This document shows positions 46,553 through 58,499 of a stretch of DNA of 64,000 nucleotides, piece after piece; positions within the stretch are counted from its first letter, which is position 1; each line of letters opens with the position of its first letter. A model generated the notes under the pieces. It did not search any database. It was not told the DNA's origin and worked only from the letters and a program-made list of their open reading frames with translations. The position numbers and the translations under genes were made by a program. The stretch comes from Cryphonectria parasitica EP155 (Eukaryota; Ascomycota; Sordariomycetes; Diaporthales; Cryphonectriaceae), in contig NW_024468911.1 of assembly GCF_011745365.1 (NCBI RefSeq), forward strand, positions 1,048,759-1,112,758, in the 5' to 3' direction.

Positions 46553-46885
46553 TTGTATGTTTTTTACTTGTGAACAAGACGTACTGAATTCCTGAGCAAT
46601 GGTAGGCAACGCAGCTGCCACAATGGTCGTGTCAAGGGCCTGGAGCATGAATGGCAGTGCGAGGCCAAAGACGACCTTGAACCGGTAATTACGTCTTCTT
46701 CGCTTCTCGGCCTTCTCCTCGAGCGTGAGTTTCTGGACATTGGGCTCACCACGGTCGGCCGGCCCAAGCTGGATCTGCTCTCCTATGGGAGGGGCGAGCC
46801 CATATTCCTGGCCTTGGGCCTCGCCAGCCTGCCTGGCTTGTCGCTCCTGATACTTTCTTCTCGCATGTTTGTAGCCGGCGTACAT
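44764..46885 (-). CDS. MFS transporter, DHA2 drug:H+ antiporter type
   Basis: Exons 46885-46585, 46453-45491, 45356-44764 give 618 aa; introns of 131 and 134 nt. The first contains a CT/GA tract, the second a long T/C tract. After a basic cytosolic N-terminus, TM1 ends in LDTTIVAAALPTIAQEF, the conserved DHA2 motif D1. Later segments include NSVSQQNWIISAFNL, GRHTTIQVT, VGRAVQGVGAAG, YTVGPVIGGYL (motif C-like), an Arg/Ala-rich central loop, and a final half ending SVLSTWFLGNVWV. About fourteen helices are expected. The family exports toxic compounds or secondary metabolites at the plasma membrane. No biosynthetic cluster is seen around it. Confidence 0.92.
46518..46545. repeat. (CT)n repeat in MFS intron 1
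   Basis: A run of about fourteen CT dinucleotides. On the coding strand it is (GA)n, so it does not supply the intron's pyrimidine tract. It is a likely length polymorphism. Confidence 0.85.
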
Positions 46886-49800
46886 TGTTGAGAAATGTTG
46901 CTACTGCTCTCGGTGTTTCCTGTAGCTTGGGCTAAGATCGATAATAATAAAAAAGGGTCCCAGTGGTTGCCGATGAAAATATCAAGTTGCAGGAGAGAAG
47001 GAGGGAACGATAAAACAGAAGATATGATAAAGGAAGCCTTGTAATGACAAAGTCAGATGCTTTCTTCAGCTCGAGCAGTGGAAGAAGCTCAATGGGAAAC
47101 TCAATTGCCGTTTGCGGTAATTTTGTAGTATAGCTCAATATCACTGTCTGTTCGACAAAGCCGGTAGATTATCCCTTCCCTTGGGTTCTCTCCCCTCACA
47201 CTAAGACGCGCCAGGGCCGATATATATATTGTTTTCGCTTGTCCATTTCATGGTGGAGGGCCGTCTCTCCCTCGAGGCCGCCTCGCGGGATGAGGCCCAT
47301 TCAAGCGCCCCAATCTCACGCCGGAATCGCCAGGAGACAAAACGAATGGGGGGCGCAGCCCTGTGAGCTACGTGTTGCTCATATCCTCTCACATTGCAGA
47401 GCCTCCCCCAGCCCGCTTGTGAGGGTACTCGTGGTATAGAGCCCGACTGGGCATAGTGCTTATGGATTGGGAGTCAGCAAGATAGCGGGTCTTCTTCCTA
47501 ATTACAGCGTGTACAGCATTCTAGCAGGACGCTGGCCCCGAGAGTGGAGTCATCGATTCAAGTTTGCAGTATGTGGTAATATGTACAATCGACGCTGAAC
47601 CGTCGCAGGTGACGGGTCTCGCTTGTTTCCAATTCCTGACCTCTTTGTCGCAAGTTCATATGCGATAACAAAATCACAATAGTCTGTTACACCGTGATGT
47701 CACTCCATCTGGTCCCTGGGAGATCCTTTCTTCTAAGCGGAGACATTCACGAGTACGATGGACACCACCTCGATGGACAACGCCTGGCTGTACACCCGTC
47801 AAGCATGGCCCTCCTTTCTGAACAAGCCAAACAAAAAGAAAGACACCGCCCACCGCATAGATATGTCGTTGGCTATCCGCCGAAAGTGATCGGTTGGAAG
47901 ATAAGCATGTGTTTGTACGCGAATCATGGCTCGATCGCGACAAAGCCAATGCATTAGCTGCTTTCAATGTTGCTTACGGAGATGGTTGATTGGTGATTAT
48001 CCGGCGTGCGCCAGCATTTGCTAGGCAGCGCTGGGTGATTTTAATTTCTTCTCGTTCTTCTTTTCTTGCTTTGCAAGCCTTGCTGTTGACAGGCGCGATG
48101 TACGAAGTTAGCTGGTTCCTTGATTATTCCTTGGGTTGTGGGTTGGGTGGGGGGCCGGGAACGTCGCCATTCCCTTTTAGGCCTTATACCGCGAGAGGGA
48201 AACATGTGGACCATGCGCTCAATTGAGCTTTTGCACAGCCTTCGATTGGCATCGTTAATACCCTCTTACGAACCCTGTACTATGGGCCCATATAATGCCC
48301 TCGTTCGTAGACCCTCGCAAGTAGCCTAGTCAGTGCCGCCGTAATTGTTTCTCCTCATCAAGCTTCGTTCACAGGCACAGTACTAACTGTTATCCTTGCG
48401 CCCTCAGTGACGTTACGCCCTCACCAATACTGCACACATTCACTATTTGCTCCATTCAGATGTGACACATTTTCCTCCAACAATGGCCGCACGGCCGCGC
48501 TTTGAGGTCTTTCTCTGGGCCCTTCTTATCCATGATTTTCTCAAGTGAGCGAGGTAGAATCAGGCAGCCTCTCCGAGGCCCCTGGATGCATCATCATACT
48601 GACCATAACTGATGTCAGGCAATACGGTGGGGTGTTGGTCAAATGATGTTTGCATCGAGATATGTATATTGTATAGTGATGTGCCTTGTGATTGCATTAC
48701 TCTATAAATATTATTATGATTTAGTGGTGTAGCAACATGATCATACCAAGACCTCATTCACAAGTATGCAACTGCTCTCCAAGTTTGAACATCTCCCTAC
48801 ACCCTTTGACAAACACATTTTCCCCATAGATGCTTTTTTTCTCTTGAATGTGCCCTTAGTGTCATGCAGTTCCTGTCCCACACCCACATGGAAACTCGCA
48901 CGTAAAATTTACAAATAATCCTTCACTTTGCGTATACACACTATCGGAAGAAAATAATATCATCTTAAGAGGACAATACATCCATGACATAGCACTACCA
49001 AAACTTCACTCCCAAGTACAACAACAAACGTGCAGACTACAGCTGTTGGCCTAGTTATGAAATAGAAAAAGAACAATGATTTTAAAAGTCTCCCAGTGCT
49101 TTTCGACAAAAAAACATCTTCGTCTTCAACAGCGACAGCAGCCCCCTGTGAGCGGGTCCGTCGTGTCCGCCATCGCACACGGCCTTCAAGGTCTCGCAGA
49201 ATATCGACAAGGCGACCTAACCCCTCTGTTGCGTTCACAATATGTGCTCCAATTTCTACGGAATATCTAACATCGAGATATCATTTCATTCAATGAGAAC
49301 GGGCACATAATTTGGTGCAACATCCCCTCAGGCGCTTCGAGATTAGCGCTGAAACGCATAACTCAAAGCCAGCCTCCGACAGAATTGTGAAAGTAATGAA
49401 TGTCGCCCCCGCGGGCTATAGCAAGCCGGTCATTGCTAGCGGTGTCGCATATCTAACATGGCACAAATATTCAGTACTGTGATTAGCATCATGCAGTCCG
49501 TCAATGGTAATCATCTTTGAGGAGGCCAAAAACTCACGATGTGCACACCTGTGGTGTCTATGGACCCTCCCACCAATGCATCGCTTTCCAGCTCGTGAAT
49601 GGGATGTGCAGCGATCTAAGTGAGTAAGCTCAGTTCCGTCAGATTAATCAAATATATGGGGTCCTTTTTGATGTAAAGAGAGAAACAAACGGTGGTCGCA
49701 GTAGTGCGAGCTGGTCTCTTCTAATTCGGCGAAACAGCCACGTCGATGGCAGTAAAGATGCGCAGGCATATCCGCTGGACAGAAGTTCTGGGCCTTCCTG

Positions 49801-50274
49801 AAGGCGGACCCTATCTTTGAGAAGTAAGGGGCTGGGCTTGGATGAGTACTTAGTATGGAGATGAGAGATGATTGTTGAGTCAAGGGTCTCAGGATCGCGA
49901 TACTTCATAACATGGCTGGCGACAGGAAGCGAGACGGCTTTTATAAAGAGGCTCCTTCGAGATTCGATGGGATTCTAGCGGTTACAGCAAGCGCCCTCTA
50001 AGGAGGTTCACCAGGCTTTGGGGGTGTAAGAGGTTCATCTGCATAAGCAGTGATTGCGAATGCGTGCTAGATGCAACACTGCCGAAGATGACAACATGAC
50101 GCTACACCCTTCACGTTACCAAGACTTGCCTGTCGCGTCTACGACGTTCGCGAATACTGCAGTAAAAGGATAATTGACGCCCCACGAAGGCCTCACGAGA
50201 CCCTCTTCTCACGAGGCACTTCGTCATTTAGAAGCCTGCCTTATTCAAGTGGCTGACATACATCTACTATTCCC
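46886..50274. other. Gene-poor interval, 3.4 kb
   Basis: This lies between the MFS start and the HMP1-like stop. No domain-bearing or spliceable frame was found on either strand. AT content rises around 48600-49300. Nothing beyond the MFS promoter and the downstream gene's 3' region can be supported. Confidence 0.45.
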
Positions 50275-50751
50275 TCACTCCCTCTTACTCTCCCCTCCCT
50301 CTCGCACCATGCCCTCGCACCCGACCGCCTTCCCGGCCAGCTCCTCCGCCTTCCCAAGACCCTTGCCAGCTGAGTCTCTTGCCTCGCCTGCCGCCTTCAT
50401 GTCGGACACCGCATGTGCTTTGGCCTGCTCCCCCGAGGCCGTCCAAGCCTGGGAGCCTGTCACGCTGCCGACGGCGGCCTGTAGTGGTGGTGGTAGTGGT
50501 CCCATTTGTCAGCTGGCCTGCATAAAAATTTGAATGATTGGTAGGCTGCGCCTGCAAGAAGGAGGAGCCGGCCTGCTGGAAGGTAGATTGGCGGTTGATG
50601 AGGCGTGGTGGGTAAGTGAATAATGCAACTTGGGGTGGGCATGTGTTCTGAAAAGTTAAGAGATTCTAGAACTCACCTGTGCGACTCCCTTGACATACTC
50701 GGCGTGGCCACCGATGAGGCTGGGCTGGTTGGTCTGGTCGTTGCTCGACAT
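50275..50751 (-). CDS. HMP1/CsbD-like small protein (mismatch and cruciform DNA recognition type)
   Basis: Exons 50751-50677 and 50478-50275 give 92 aa; the 198-nt intron is GT-AG and keeps phase 0. The N-terminus PSLIGGHAEYVKGVAQ continues across the splice into AAVGSVTGSQAW, then GEQAKAHAVSDMKAAGEARD, GKAEELAGKAVGCEGM and an Lys/Glu end. This is the layout of fungal proteins named HMP1 (mismatched base pair and cruciform DNA recognition), which share a repeated GK(A/V)EE-type pattern with bacterial CsbD stress proteins. The protein is small, hydrophilic and probably helical. The DNA-binding role is family annotation, not visible here. Confidence 0.83.
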
Positions 50752-51693
50752 TTTTGGTTTGCTAGTTACAGTGAATACTGGAAAGGTAGGAGAGCAGCGG
50801 CGTGTGACTCGATTTGTGCCGAGGTTCTTGTAAGATATACAGTAATCTGGAGCTTTACGTATGTTTCGATATTTTCCTAAGAATACATGGGAGATGAACC
50901 TTTCGTTGGCAAGCAGGCCATAGTTAACAGTGAACAGTATCGGAAAGAGGATGGATGACGTATAAGAACCCTTTGACGTCATCTCCTTCCCTTTCATCGT
51001 GACCACGAGAGCCGTCAATGATCATGCAGGCCTCGTCGATCTCCCGAGCGCTCGATGTGTTCAACCCAAAAGCTTCTCAACGCCTCACTTCCCTTTTTGG
51101 TTGCCAGAGGGACGAGGTAGGTGAAAGTATTTCCTGGAGCCAGGCATTTTAGCTTGAAAACGGGGGCTGGTCTGAAACCCGCGATGATGCCTCGGCCACT
51201 TAGTGCAGACATAATATAGTCACCAAGGTGCGCGCCACATATAATGATGCACACTCGAAAAGGACACCACGATACTTCTTTTTGAAGAACATATGAATTG
51301 TTTTTTGGGATGAAATAGTATCTTGTCTATCCACCCTCTCTATACTTTTTCCACGTGTCATGAACCCTCATCTATCTGGTATATGGTTCTCACGTACGAC
51401 GTGATCTTCCTCTATCAGCCGCCTATGTCCTCAACAAACAACAGAGATCTAATCGAATCTCCCACCAGGAGGGCCTCCAAACCTCAAGGTGGAGAGAGCC
51501 GTCTAAATCTTGTATGTCTATCTCTCTCTGTGACAGATCGGGAAACCTCGTCTTCATGCATGCTGGTCAAGTCGGGGCCATGAAAAGTGCAGACGAAACG
51601 CGTGAATCAAATCAATCCAACTGAAAACGCCGTAACCTCGCAAACCGATATTTTCCAGTCTTTTTCGTCATACTCGTCTTTGGCGAGACTCGT
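50752..51693. other. Intergenic, 0.9 kb
   Basis: This lies between the HMP1-like start and the eEF3 stop. It contains the HMP1-like promoter and the eEF3 3' UTR. No gene is supported. Confidence 0.45.
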
Positions 51694-54600
51694 TTAGTCG
51701 TCCTCATCGGAGAAAACCTCCTCACCCCTCTTGCGACGAGCCATACGCTCCTTCTTCTTCTTACGTGCCTCGCTGTGAAAATTGTTAGCCATTGTGCTTC
51801 GTGTGCGCAGTAGTGTTGAGTGGTGATAACATACCTCGAGGTCAGCTTGGCCTTCTTCTTGGTGGAAACAATCTTGTTGCCCATAGCGTCGAACTTGTCC
51901 TCCTCGTCATCATCCTTCTTCTCGAGTCTGGGGCCGGAACCCTGGCCCTGGACCCAGTTGTGGCCCGAAGGAGTCATCTTGCCGTCCAGGACGGCCCAGA
52001 CCTCCTCAGTGAGGTTCTGGGTGAACTCGGCGGCGTGAGAAATGATAATCACACCACCCTCGAACTTCTTCAGGGCCTTGGACAGGGCACCGAGAGAGTC
52101 ACGGTCCAGGTAGTTGGTGGGCTCGTCGAGCACGATCAAGTGAGGGCGCTGCCACGAGCAAGCAGCCAGGACGACCTTGACACGCTGACCACCAGACAGA
52201 CCCTTCATGCGCGAGTGAGACACCAGCTCGGCATCCAGACCGAAGTTCTCGCAGTGAGACTCAATCTCCTTGCGCACCAGGGGGCGGAACTGACCGGAGG
52301 CGAGGGCCTCCTTCATGTCCACCTCGGCGACCTGCTTCTGGTGGGAAGCGAGCAGCTCGGAACGAGCCAGCCACTCGTTGTCAGCGGTCATCATGGGGAC
52401 CCAGCGCTCGCCCTTCATGCCAACGTTCTCACCCAGGGCGAAAGAGCACTCGTACTCGTAAGAGTTCTTGAGCTTTCTGCGCGAGTGGATGCCAATGACA
52501 CGACGCTGCGTGCCGTTGATCTTGAAGATCTTCTCGGCAGCCTTCTCGTCGTCCTCGGTGATGATCTTGTTGGCACGGTCCATGGTCTCACGATCCTCGC
52601 CGGTTTGGAAACGCCACTGGATGTACTCAGAGGGCGTCTTGTCCAGGTGATTGTCGATATGAGCGAAGGCGTGCTGCTTGATGTACGCAATACGGATGTT
52701 CTCGTGCGACCAGATCTCACCGTCGGTGGGGATCAGCTCACCGCAGAGAACGTTGACCAGGGTAGACTTGCCAGCACCGTTGGGACCGATGACGGCGATA
52801 CGAGAGCCCAGGGAGCACTGGAAGGTGATGTCGGAGATCTGGGGCTTAGGGGTGTTGGGGTACTGGAAGCCCATCTTGTTGGCACGCAGAATGGCCTTGG
52901 CCTTGGTCTTGACACCATCGAGGAAACCGGGCTCGGGGAAAGAGAACTCCATCTCGGAAGCACCAAGCTCGAAGTACGACTTAGCGGCAGGGTTCTGGCG
53001 GACAAAGTCCTCCAGGTTACCCTTGTACGTCTTGAGCTTGAAGCGCTCGTAGTTCACAATGTACTGGCACACACGGTTCAGGAAACCGGAGTCGTGAGAA
53101 ACCATGATGGACGTGCAAGTGCTGTTCTTCAGGTAATCCTCGAGCCAGGCCACGTTCTTGACGTCCAAGTGGTTGGTAGGCTCGTCCAGCAGCAGAATAT
53201 CGGGGTTCTCGAAGACAGCACGGCACAGAGCCAGCTTCATCTTCCAACCACCAGACAGAGAGGTGATCTCGCCCTTGACCATGGCGTCGGTGAAGCCGAA
53301 AGAGTTCAGCTTGTCCTCGACCTCCTTCTGGGAGACGTCGACGTTGGCAGACTTCAGCTTCATCATGGTCCAGTCAATAGTGGTCATCTCAGTATCGGCG
53401 GCATCCAGGTCGTGCTCAACGAAGACGGTCTTGACCTCAGACTGCTTAGGGAAACCTTCGACCTGCTCGTTGTTGATGGCCCTCATGAGGGTAGACTTTC
53501 CAGCACCGTTGGGACCGCAGAGACCGTAGCGGCGGCCGCGGATGAGCTTGAGCTTGGTCTCGGTCAGGAGGATCTTGGCGGCGTAGGCGAGCGAGAACTC
53601 GGTCTCGCAGAGAACCTCGCCATCGTCCTCGATCTCCTCAACGGCGGCGACCTCACCCAGATCGGGGGAAGCAGCCTTCAAGAGAGCCTCAATGACGGAC
53701 TCGGCGTTGTCATCACCGACCAGCACAGAGACGTAGGACTTGGTGTTCCTGATCCAGTCCTTGCCGTCGGTCACCTTCTCGTCGATCAGCTGACCAGCGA
53801 TGGCGGAGACGTGCTTGAGCACAGGCTCGAACTTGTCAGCAGCCACAGCGGCGTGCTTGGACTTGAGGACGTCCTTGAGCTTGCCCAGGACGACGTGGAG
53901 CTCACTGTCGTGGCGGGCAGGGGGGATAACACCGTCCTTGATGTCACCAACGCGGGCCAGGGTGTCGAGGGCCACCTTGGTCTTGCCACGGGCCTCAGGG
54001 TCGGCAATGTTCTCAAAGTTCTTCTGCAGAGCCGGCCACATCTTGGGCAAGAAGGGGTTGACAATATTGGGGTCGTCGACGAGCTTGCACATGTTGTCGA
54101 CAATGACAGCAGCCTTTCGCTTGATAGCAGTGTCACGCTCGTTCAGACCACGGTCCAGCAGAGGGACCATGAGGGCGAGGGTGGGCTGCTCGACACGCTG
54201 GACGAAGGTGGTGGCACCCAGAGTGTGGATAGTCTCGGGCACGTTCTCTGGCTTGGCGATACACTTGATGAGCTCAGGGATGAACCTCTCGATATCCCTG
54301 TTGGAGATGAGGGTGCAGAGCTTCTCCATGGCCTTGTAGGCGCGCTCCTTGACCTCCTTCTTGGTGTCCCACATGGCCTCGGAAATGACGGGCAGCAGCT
54401 CGGGCACGCGGAAGGTAGTCTGGAGGGGAGCAGTGCTGATGAGCTTGTCGAGTATGTCCAAAGCGAGCATCTTCTCGGGCCACTTCAGGGCATCCTTGAT
54501 GGACTTGCCGAGAGGCTCGATGATGGTCTTGATGGAGTTGGGGTTGATAGCCTCGGCAATCGCCAGGCCAGCGGCGAAAGCGGCATTCTTGACAGCAGTA

Positions 54601-55368
54601 ATCTTGTCGCCAGCGGCGGCAAGAACACCAGGCAGAAGTTGTGCCAGGAAAGGCTCAACGTGGGGAGCGACCTGGGAGTGGCGGGCAACGGCCTCGATGG
54701 CATTCAGGGCCTTCTCGCGAGCAGTGGCATCCTTCTTGTTTGCAAGCTGCTTGCTCAGAGCCTCGACGGTCCTGGAAAATTGGGGAAAAGCTCAGGTTAG
54801 CCACTGAAAATTTAGTGGAAGACGCTGTAACGAATAGCGCTGCATGGTACCGCTCTGCCGCCAACTGGCCTGTTGCCCGGGGCGGTATTTACAGGCGTTA
54901 ATAGCCCGTAGCCCGCTAAATATTGCATTGGGCCAGGCGGTCCCGCCGGGCATTGCCACCCAACGAGCCAGCGAAGAACAACCTTCGCTCCGCGACGAAT
55001 CGATTTGACACGCAGCGGCGACTAGTGTGGGGCAGGATAGGTAGCCTGTAATGCAGGTTGTCCCACATCGGGATCTCCAACAGATTTTTTCCCCCGTGGG
55101 AGGAAAGTCTGAAAGAGGAGTAGCCCCCCAAAAGGCGGTGCACCGTGACCATCGCAAAAAGTAATTGTGGCATAGGATATAACATAAACTCCAGACTCTT
55201 AAGGTGGACTCACTTGATGGGGACATCGAAGTCAACAATGTCGCCGTTGATGAAGGACGCCAGGTCGTTTGAAGCACCCTTGATAGCGTCGACCTCCTTG
55301 GAGATGGTGAGCTTTTGCATCAGGTCGTCGAGGACCTTGATGCTCTGTGCGGTCTCCTTTGCGGCCAT
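51694..55368 (-). CDS. tef3: Translation elongation factor 3 (eEF3)
   Basis: Exons 55368-55214, 54771-51835, 51772-51694 give 1056 aa, as expected for fungal eEF3; introns of 442 and 62 nt. The N-terminal HEAT repeats lead to two ABC ATPase domains. Walker A motifs (GPNGAGKST) lie near residues 470 and 713, with signatures [11 protein letters not shown] and [12 protein letters not shown] and Walker B segments [12 protein letters not shown] and [13 protein letters not shown] chromodomain-like insert ([20 protein letters not shown]) sits in ABC2. The C-terminus is the usual polylysine-like tail ([25 protein letters not shown] in part). eEF3 is fungus-typical, helping E-site tRNA release on the ribosome. 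A long first intron right after the start is common in highly expressed fungal genes. Confidence 0.97.
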
Positions 55369-57572
55369 CTTGAGTTATAGATTTTGTCGCTGTTTGTAGA
55401 GGGGAAGTTTCTACCGGAAATGGAGGAGGGAGGGAGGAGGAGAGGATTGTCGGTACTGCGCTTCTAACGAAAGATGCGACAGGCGGGAACTGGAGGGGTC
55501 GTGGGAGAGTGTCGATGGAGGGTCGATCTCTCTTTGACTTTTCTAAGGTGGCTTCTTAGTCGGGGCGGGCTGTCTTCTCTTGGAGGAGAAAAGAGCAGTC
55601 CTGAGGAAGGAAAAGAACCGTAGACTCGAGTCCGCAGGTGAAAGCCTAGCCTGTTGGTGACAGACAAGCAGAGGATGAGGAAAAAAAGGAAAGAAAGTGG
55701 GAGGTATGTGTGAGAATTTGGGAAGAAGGCAAGTGGGTGCGATGGAGGGGCGCAGACAATTTAAGTACGGGGCGCGCAGCAAACGGCCCTTGAAATTTTT
55801 TTCTTTACTTTTTTTGCCGCACCTTACGGGCAGACGGTGGCCACCTAGTGGGAGGGCCGGTCTGGTCTGTGCGGGAAACCAGGATTACCCCACCACTGAT
55901 TGGCCCCAATCGATGTTAGATGTACCGGCGGCGAGCCTACCATAACTTGATGGAAATGAAGACCTTTTTCTTTTCCGTTCCCAACTCCTTGAAAAGACAA
56001 AGGGAAAGAAAGAAAAAAAGAGAAAGATGTATATGTCTGATTGCAGAGTGAGATTGTCTCATGGACGAACAGAGTCTTTTTCGAAAGCACACCCCATTGA
56101 AGAGGCAACGTATCCCGTATCACCCGCCCCTCGAGGCTGCATCTTTGTTACTGTGACCTGGCACCTTATCTGCTTATCGGCGAGGGCGCTAGGCCAAGAA
56201 GAGGCCCTGGAGCAGGGCGGTGAGACTGAATTTCATGCAACATATCAAAAATAAAACTAGCCCCTCGCCCGCCTGCCACTCTCTTGGGAGAGGAGCTTGA
56301 ATGGAATGGGTGACTATACATTGGTCTCAGTGGTTGATTCAGGGCGACCAAAAATACCAACCAGTCCTATGTAGTCTGGTCCTACGCCTCCTACTACCAT
56401 ACTTGGAGGGCATAGACAGTTCTCGCGCCCCCATGAGTCACTTATTGATGAGTTGTTGGCGGCAGAAAGGGTTGTTATGTAGATAAAATGCACTAGGTGA
56501 TTGACGGGGTCCATTGTAGAGAGATGCCACCGCCAGATACCAATGTAGGTAGTATCATGTATCGATGTTTGTCTACAGCATTCGTATTTCAGCACGAATC
56601 GCATCTTGAAACACACGCACGCACGCAGCATATCGAGACCAGAGAGACAAGAGAGACATGGGTGTGTTGTCGATTCTAGACGTCCACACGCCGCGGGTTC
56701 CCCGAACCGACATGCTAGACTCTGCTGGGGTTGTCACGTCAGAGGAGGTAAGTACCCAAATATGGAAGCCGAGTGAGCATCCCAGCAGGTCTAGGCACAA
56801 CGGTCTCTTTCTCCCTCACTATGAGGTGCACATCTGCATACACATCTGCATACGCTCCTTATCTCTCCACACGCGCACAGAGACCTGGAACTCGAGGCGT
56901 CCACCAATCCCACGCTACTTTCCGATGTAAAGATCATTGATGCCCTCGCTGAAAAGAAGAGGAGGTCAGCATTGGGTGCCCTGCCCATCAGCAAATTAGA
57001 GGGACGTGGCAATGGTCCAAAATAAGATGCATGTCAGCACCGTCAGCATCAGCCAGTGCTCCTACCATAGTGAAAACTGCAGTGTGTGGGTGTGAAGGGG
57101 GCCAATCCATCCTTCCCCACCGCCTTTTTCTTCTTTTATTTCCTTATTCTCTGTCCGCATCCTTCAGAACGACCATTTCTGTGCTGTCCCGGATCTGGGG
57201 CCTTCGTCAGTTTGCGCGCCCCGCCCTTTCAAGGGTCCTCGCCAATCTTTTGCGCGGGGTCTCCAGCTCCTTTGTCTCACGAGCCGCGGAGGATTCGAAT
57301 TTGAATTTTTTTCTTGGTCTTTTTGTTTTACTCTTTTACTTTTCGCCGCTTAGCCTCCTCTGGGTTAAGCTTAATGCACATAGGGGATTGCATGCACATG
57401 GAATTTGGTTCAAGGTGTAAAGATTCTCTATTTCTTGTACATGCAATATACATATCATGACATCGTCGCCAGGTCATTTTCTCAGTACTATCAAATGCTA
57501 GAACATTGCCGGGTGCCTGTCCCAGGCAGGGGTATCTTATATTTCCTCCACCCCCATCACCAAGAAGCACGT
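55369..57572. other. Intergenic, 2.2 kb, including eEF3 promoter
   Basis: This lies between the eEF3 start and the cytochrome-domain gene stop. The first ~400 nt are rich in purine/pyrimidine tracts as expected of a strong promoter and leader. No exon could be supported in the rest. Confidence 0.45.
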
Positions 57573-58499
57573 CTACAGAATCTGAACTGCCTGCAACACA
57601 TACACCAGTCCCAGGCCCGTCAGCGCAACAATAGCACCAGCACTGAATCCCGTGCTCCCCTCCGTGGAGGCTGATGTGGATGATGACGAGGACGAGGACG
57701 AGGATGACGACGTGGAACCGCTCGAGGTGCTGGAATCCGAGCTCGACCCCGTCTCGGCAGCTGCCCCGCCACCCGTGCTTGTCTCTGTAGCGTTCGCACT
57801 CCCCGTCGTGTCGGCGCTCGTCAACTTCACCCAGCTTGCATACTCGGTGCTCTCAGCTTGCTTGAGGGCGACGTCGAAGGGCCCGTACAGCTCGCCTTGG
57901 AGGGTGTGGTCGCTCAGCTGGGTGTCGACCTCGTCTGGGTTCGGCACGGCGGTCAGCGCGTAGGCGTAACTGAAGGTGGCGGAACCCGTGCTGACGTCGC
58001 TCTTGAACGAGTCGGCGACGATGCAACCCGCACACACGAAGGTGGCCGCGACATGGGTGCCGTTGACAAAAGTGCCCGAGGGGATCTGCGTGATGGTGAT
58101 GTTGGACGCGGTGTATACGTTGGCGCCGTTGGAGACCTCGTAGCCGGTGGCGATGCGCGGGGAGATCAGGACGGTGTCGGTCTTAGTGGTGTCGGGCCAC
58201 GCGGCAATCATGAGGTAGCCCGTCATCTCGCTCCCAAAGTCGATGCCGCCCCAGCCGCCGCCGTTCTTGAGCGGCGAGATGATCTGAACGATGAGATCTG
58301 TCGTGGGCGAGGCGGGCAGGGCCATGCCGAACTTGAAGCCTGTGGTGGTCTCGTAGCCCAAAAAGGTGATATTCGTCTCGGCGTCTGTGTATGTGCTGGC
58401 AGAGGGGTTGCCGTCATTGCTTCTCCTCCCCAGAAGGCCTGCCTCTGTGCCCCATATCGACAGGGCGAGAATTGTGATGATTGTCTGTAGGAAATACAT
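57573..58499 (-). CDS. GPI-anchored cytochrome domain protein (CDH-cyt/AA8 type)
   Basis: Single exon, 308 aa. A signal peptide ends near residue 20. Residues ~33-225 match the haem-b cytochrome domain of cellobiose dehydrogenase: FKFGMALPAS with ligand Met59, GGWGGIDFGSEMTGYLMIAAWP, PRIATGYEV, a disulfide-type CAGC (156-159) and the C-terminal ligand candidate His198 (SDHTLQGE). A long Ser/Thr stalk (230-283) and a C-terminal hydrophobic stretch (GAIVALTGLGLVYVLQAVQIL) indicate a GPI anchor. There is no flavin dehydrogenase domain, so this is a stand-alone cytochrome that could pass electrons to copper monooxygenases or iron reductases at the cell surface. Partner and physiological role are inferred. 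Confidence 0.87.
   Translation of the reverse strand: MYFLQTIITILALSIWGTEAGLLGRRSNDGNPSASTYTDAETNITFLGYETTTGFKFGMALPASPTTDLIVQIISPLKNGGGWGGIDFGSEMTGYLMIAAWPDTTKTDTVLISPRIATGYEVSNGANVYTASNITITQIPSGTFVNGTHVAATFVCAGCIVADSFKSDVSTGSATFSYAYALTAVPNPDEVDTQLSDHTLQGELYGPFDVALKQAESTEYASWVKLTSADTTGSANATETSTGGGAAAETGSSSDSSTSSGSTSSSSSSSSSSSTSASTEGSTGFSAGAIVALTGLGLVYVLQAVQIL

Noticed and set aside
51792..54800. Plus-strand open frame of about 1000 codons
   Set aside because: It lies antisense to eEF3 and arises from the strong codon bias of that gene. It has no domain, is Leu/Val/Gly-repetitive and ignores the eEF3 intron borders.
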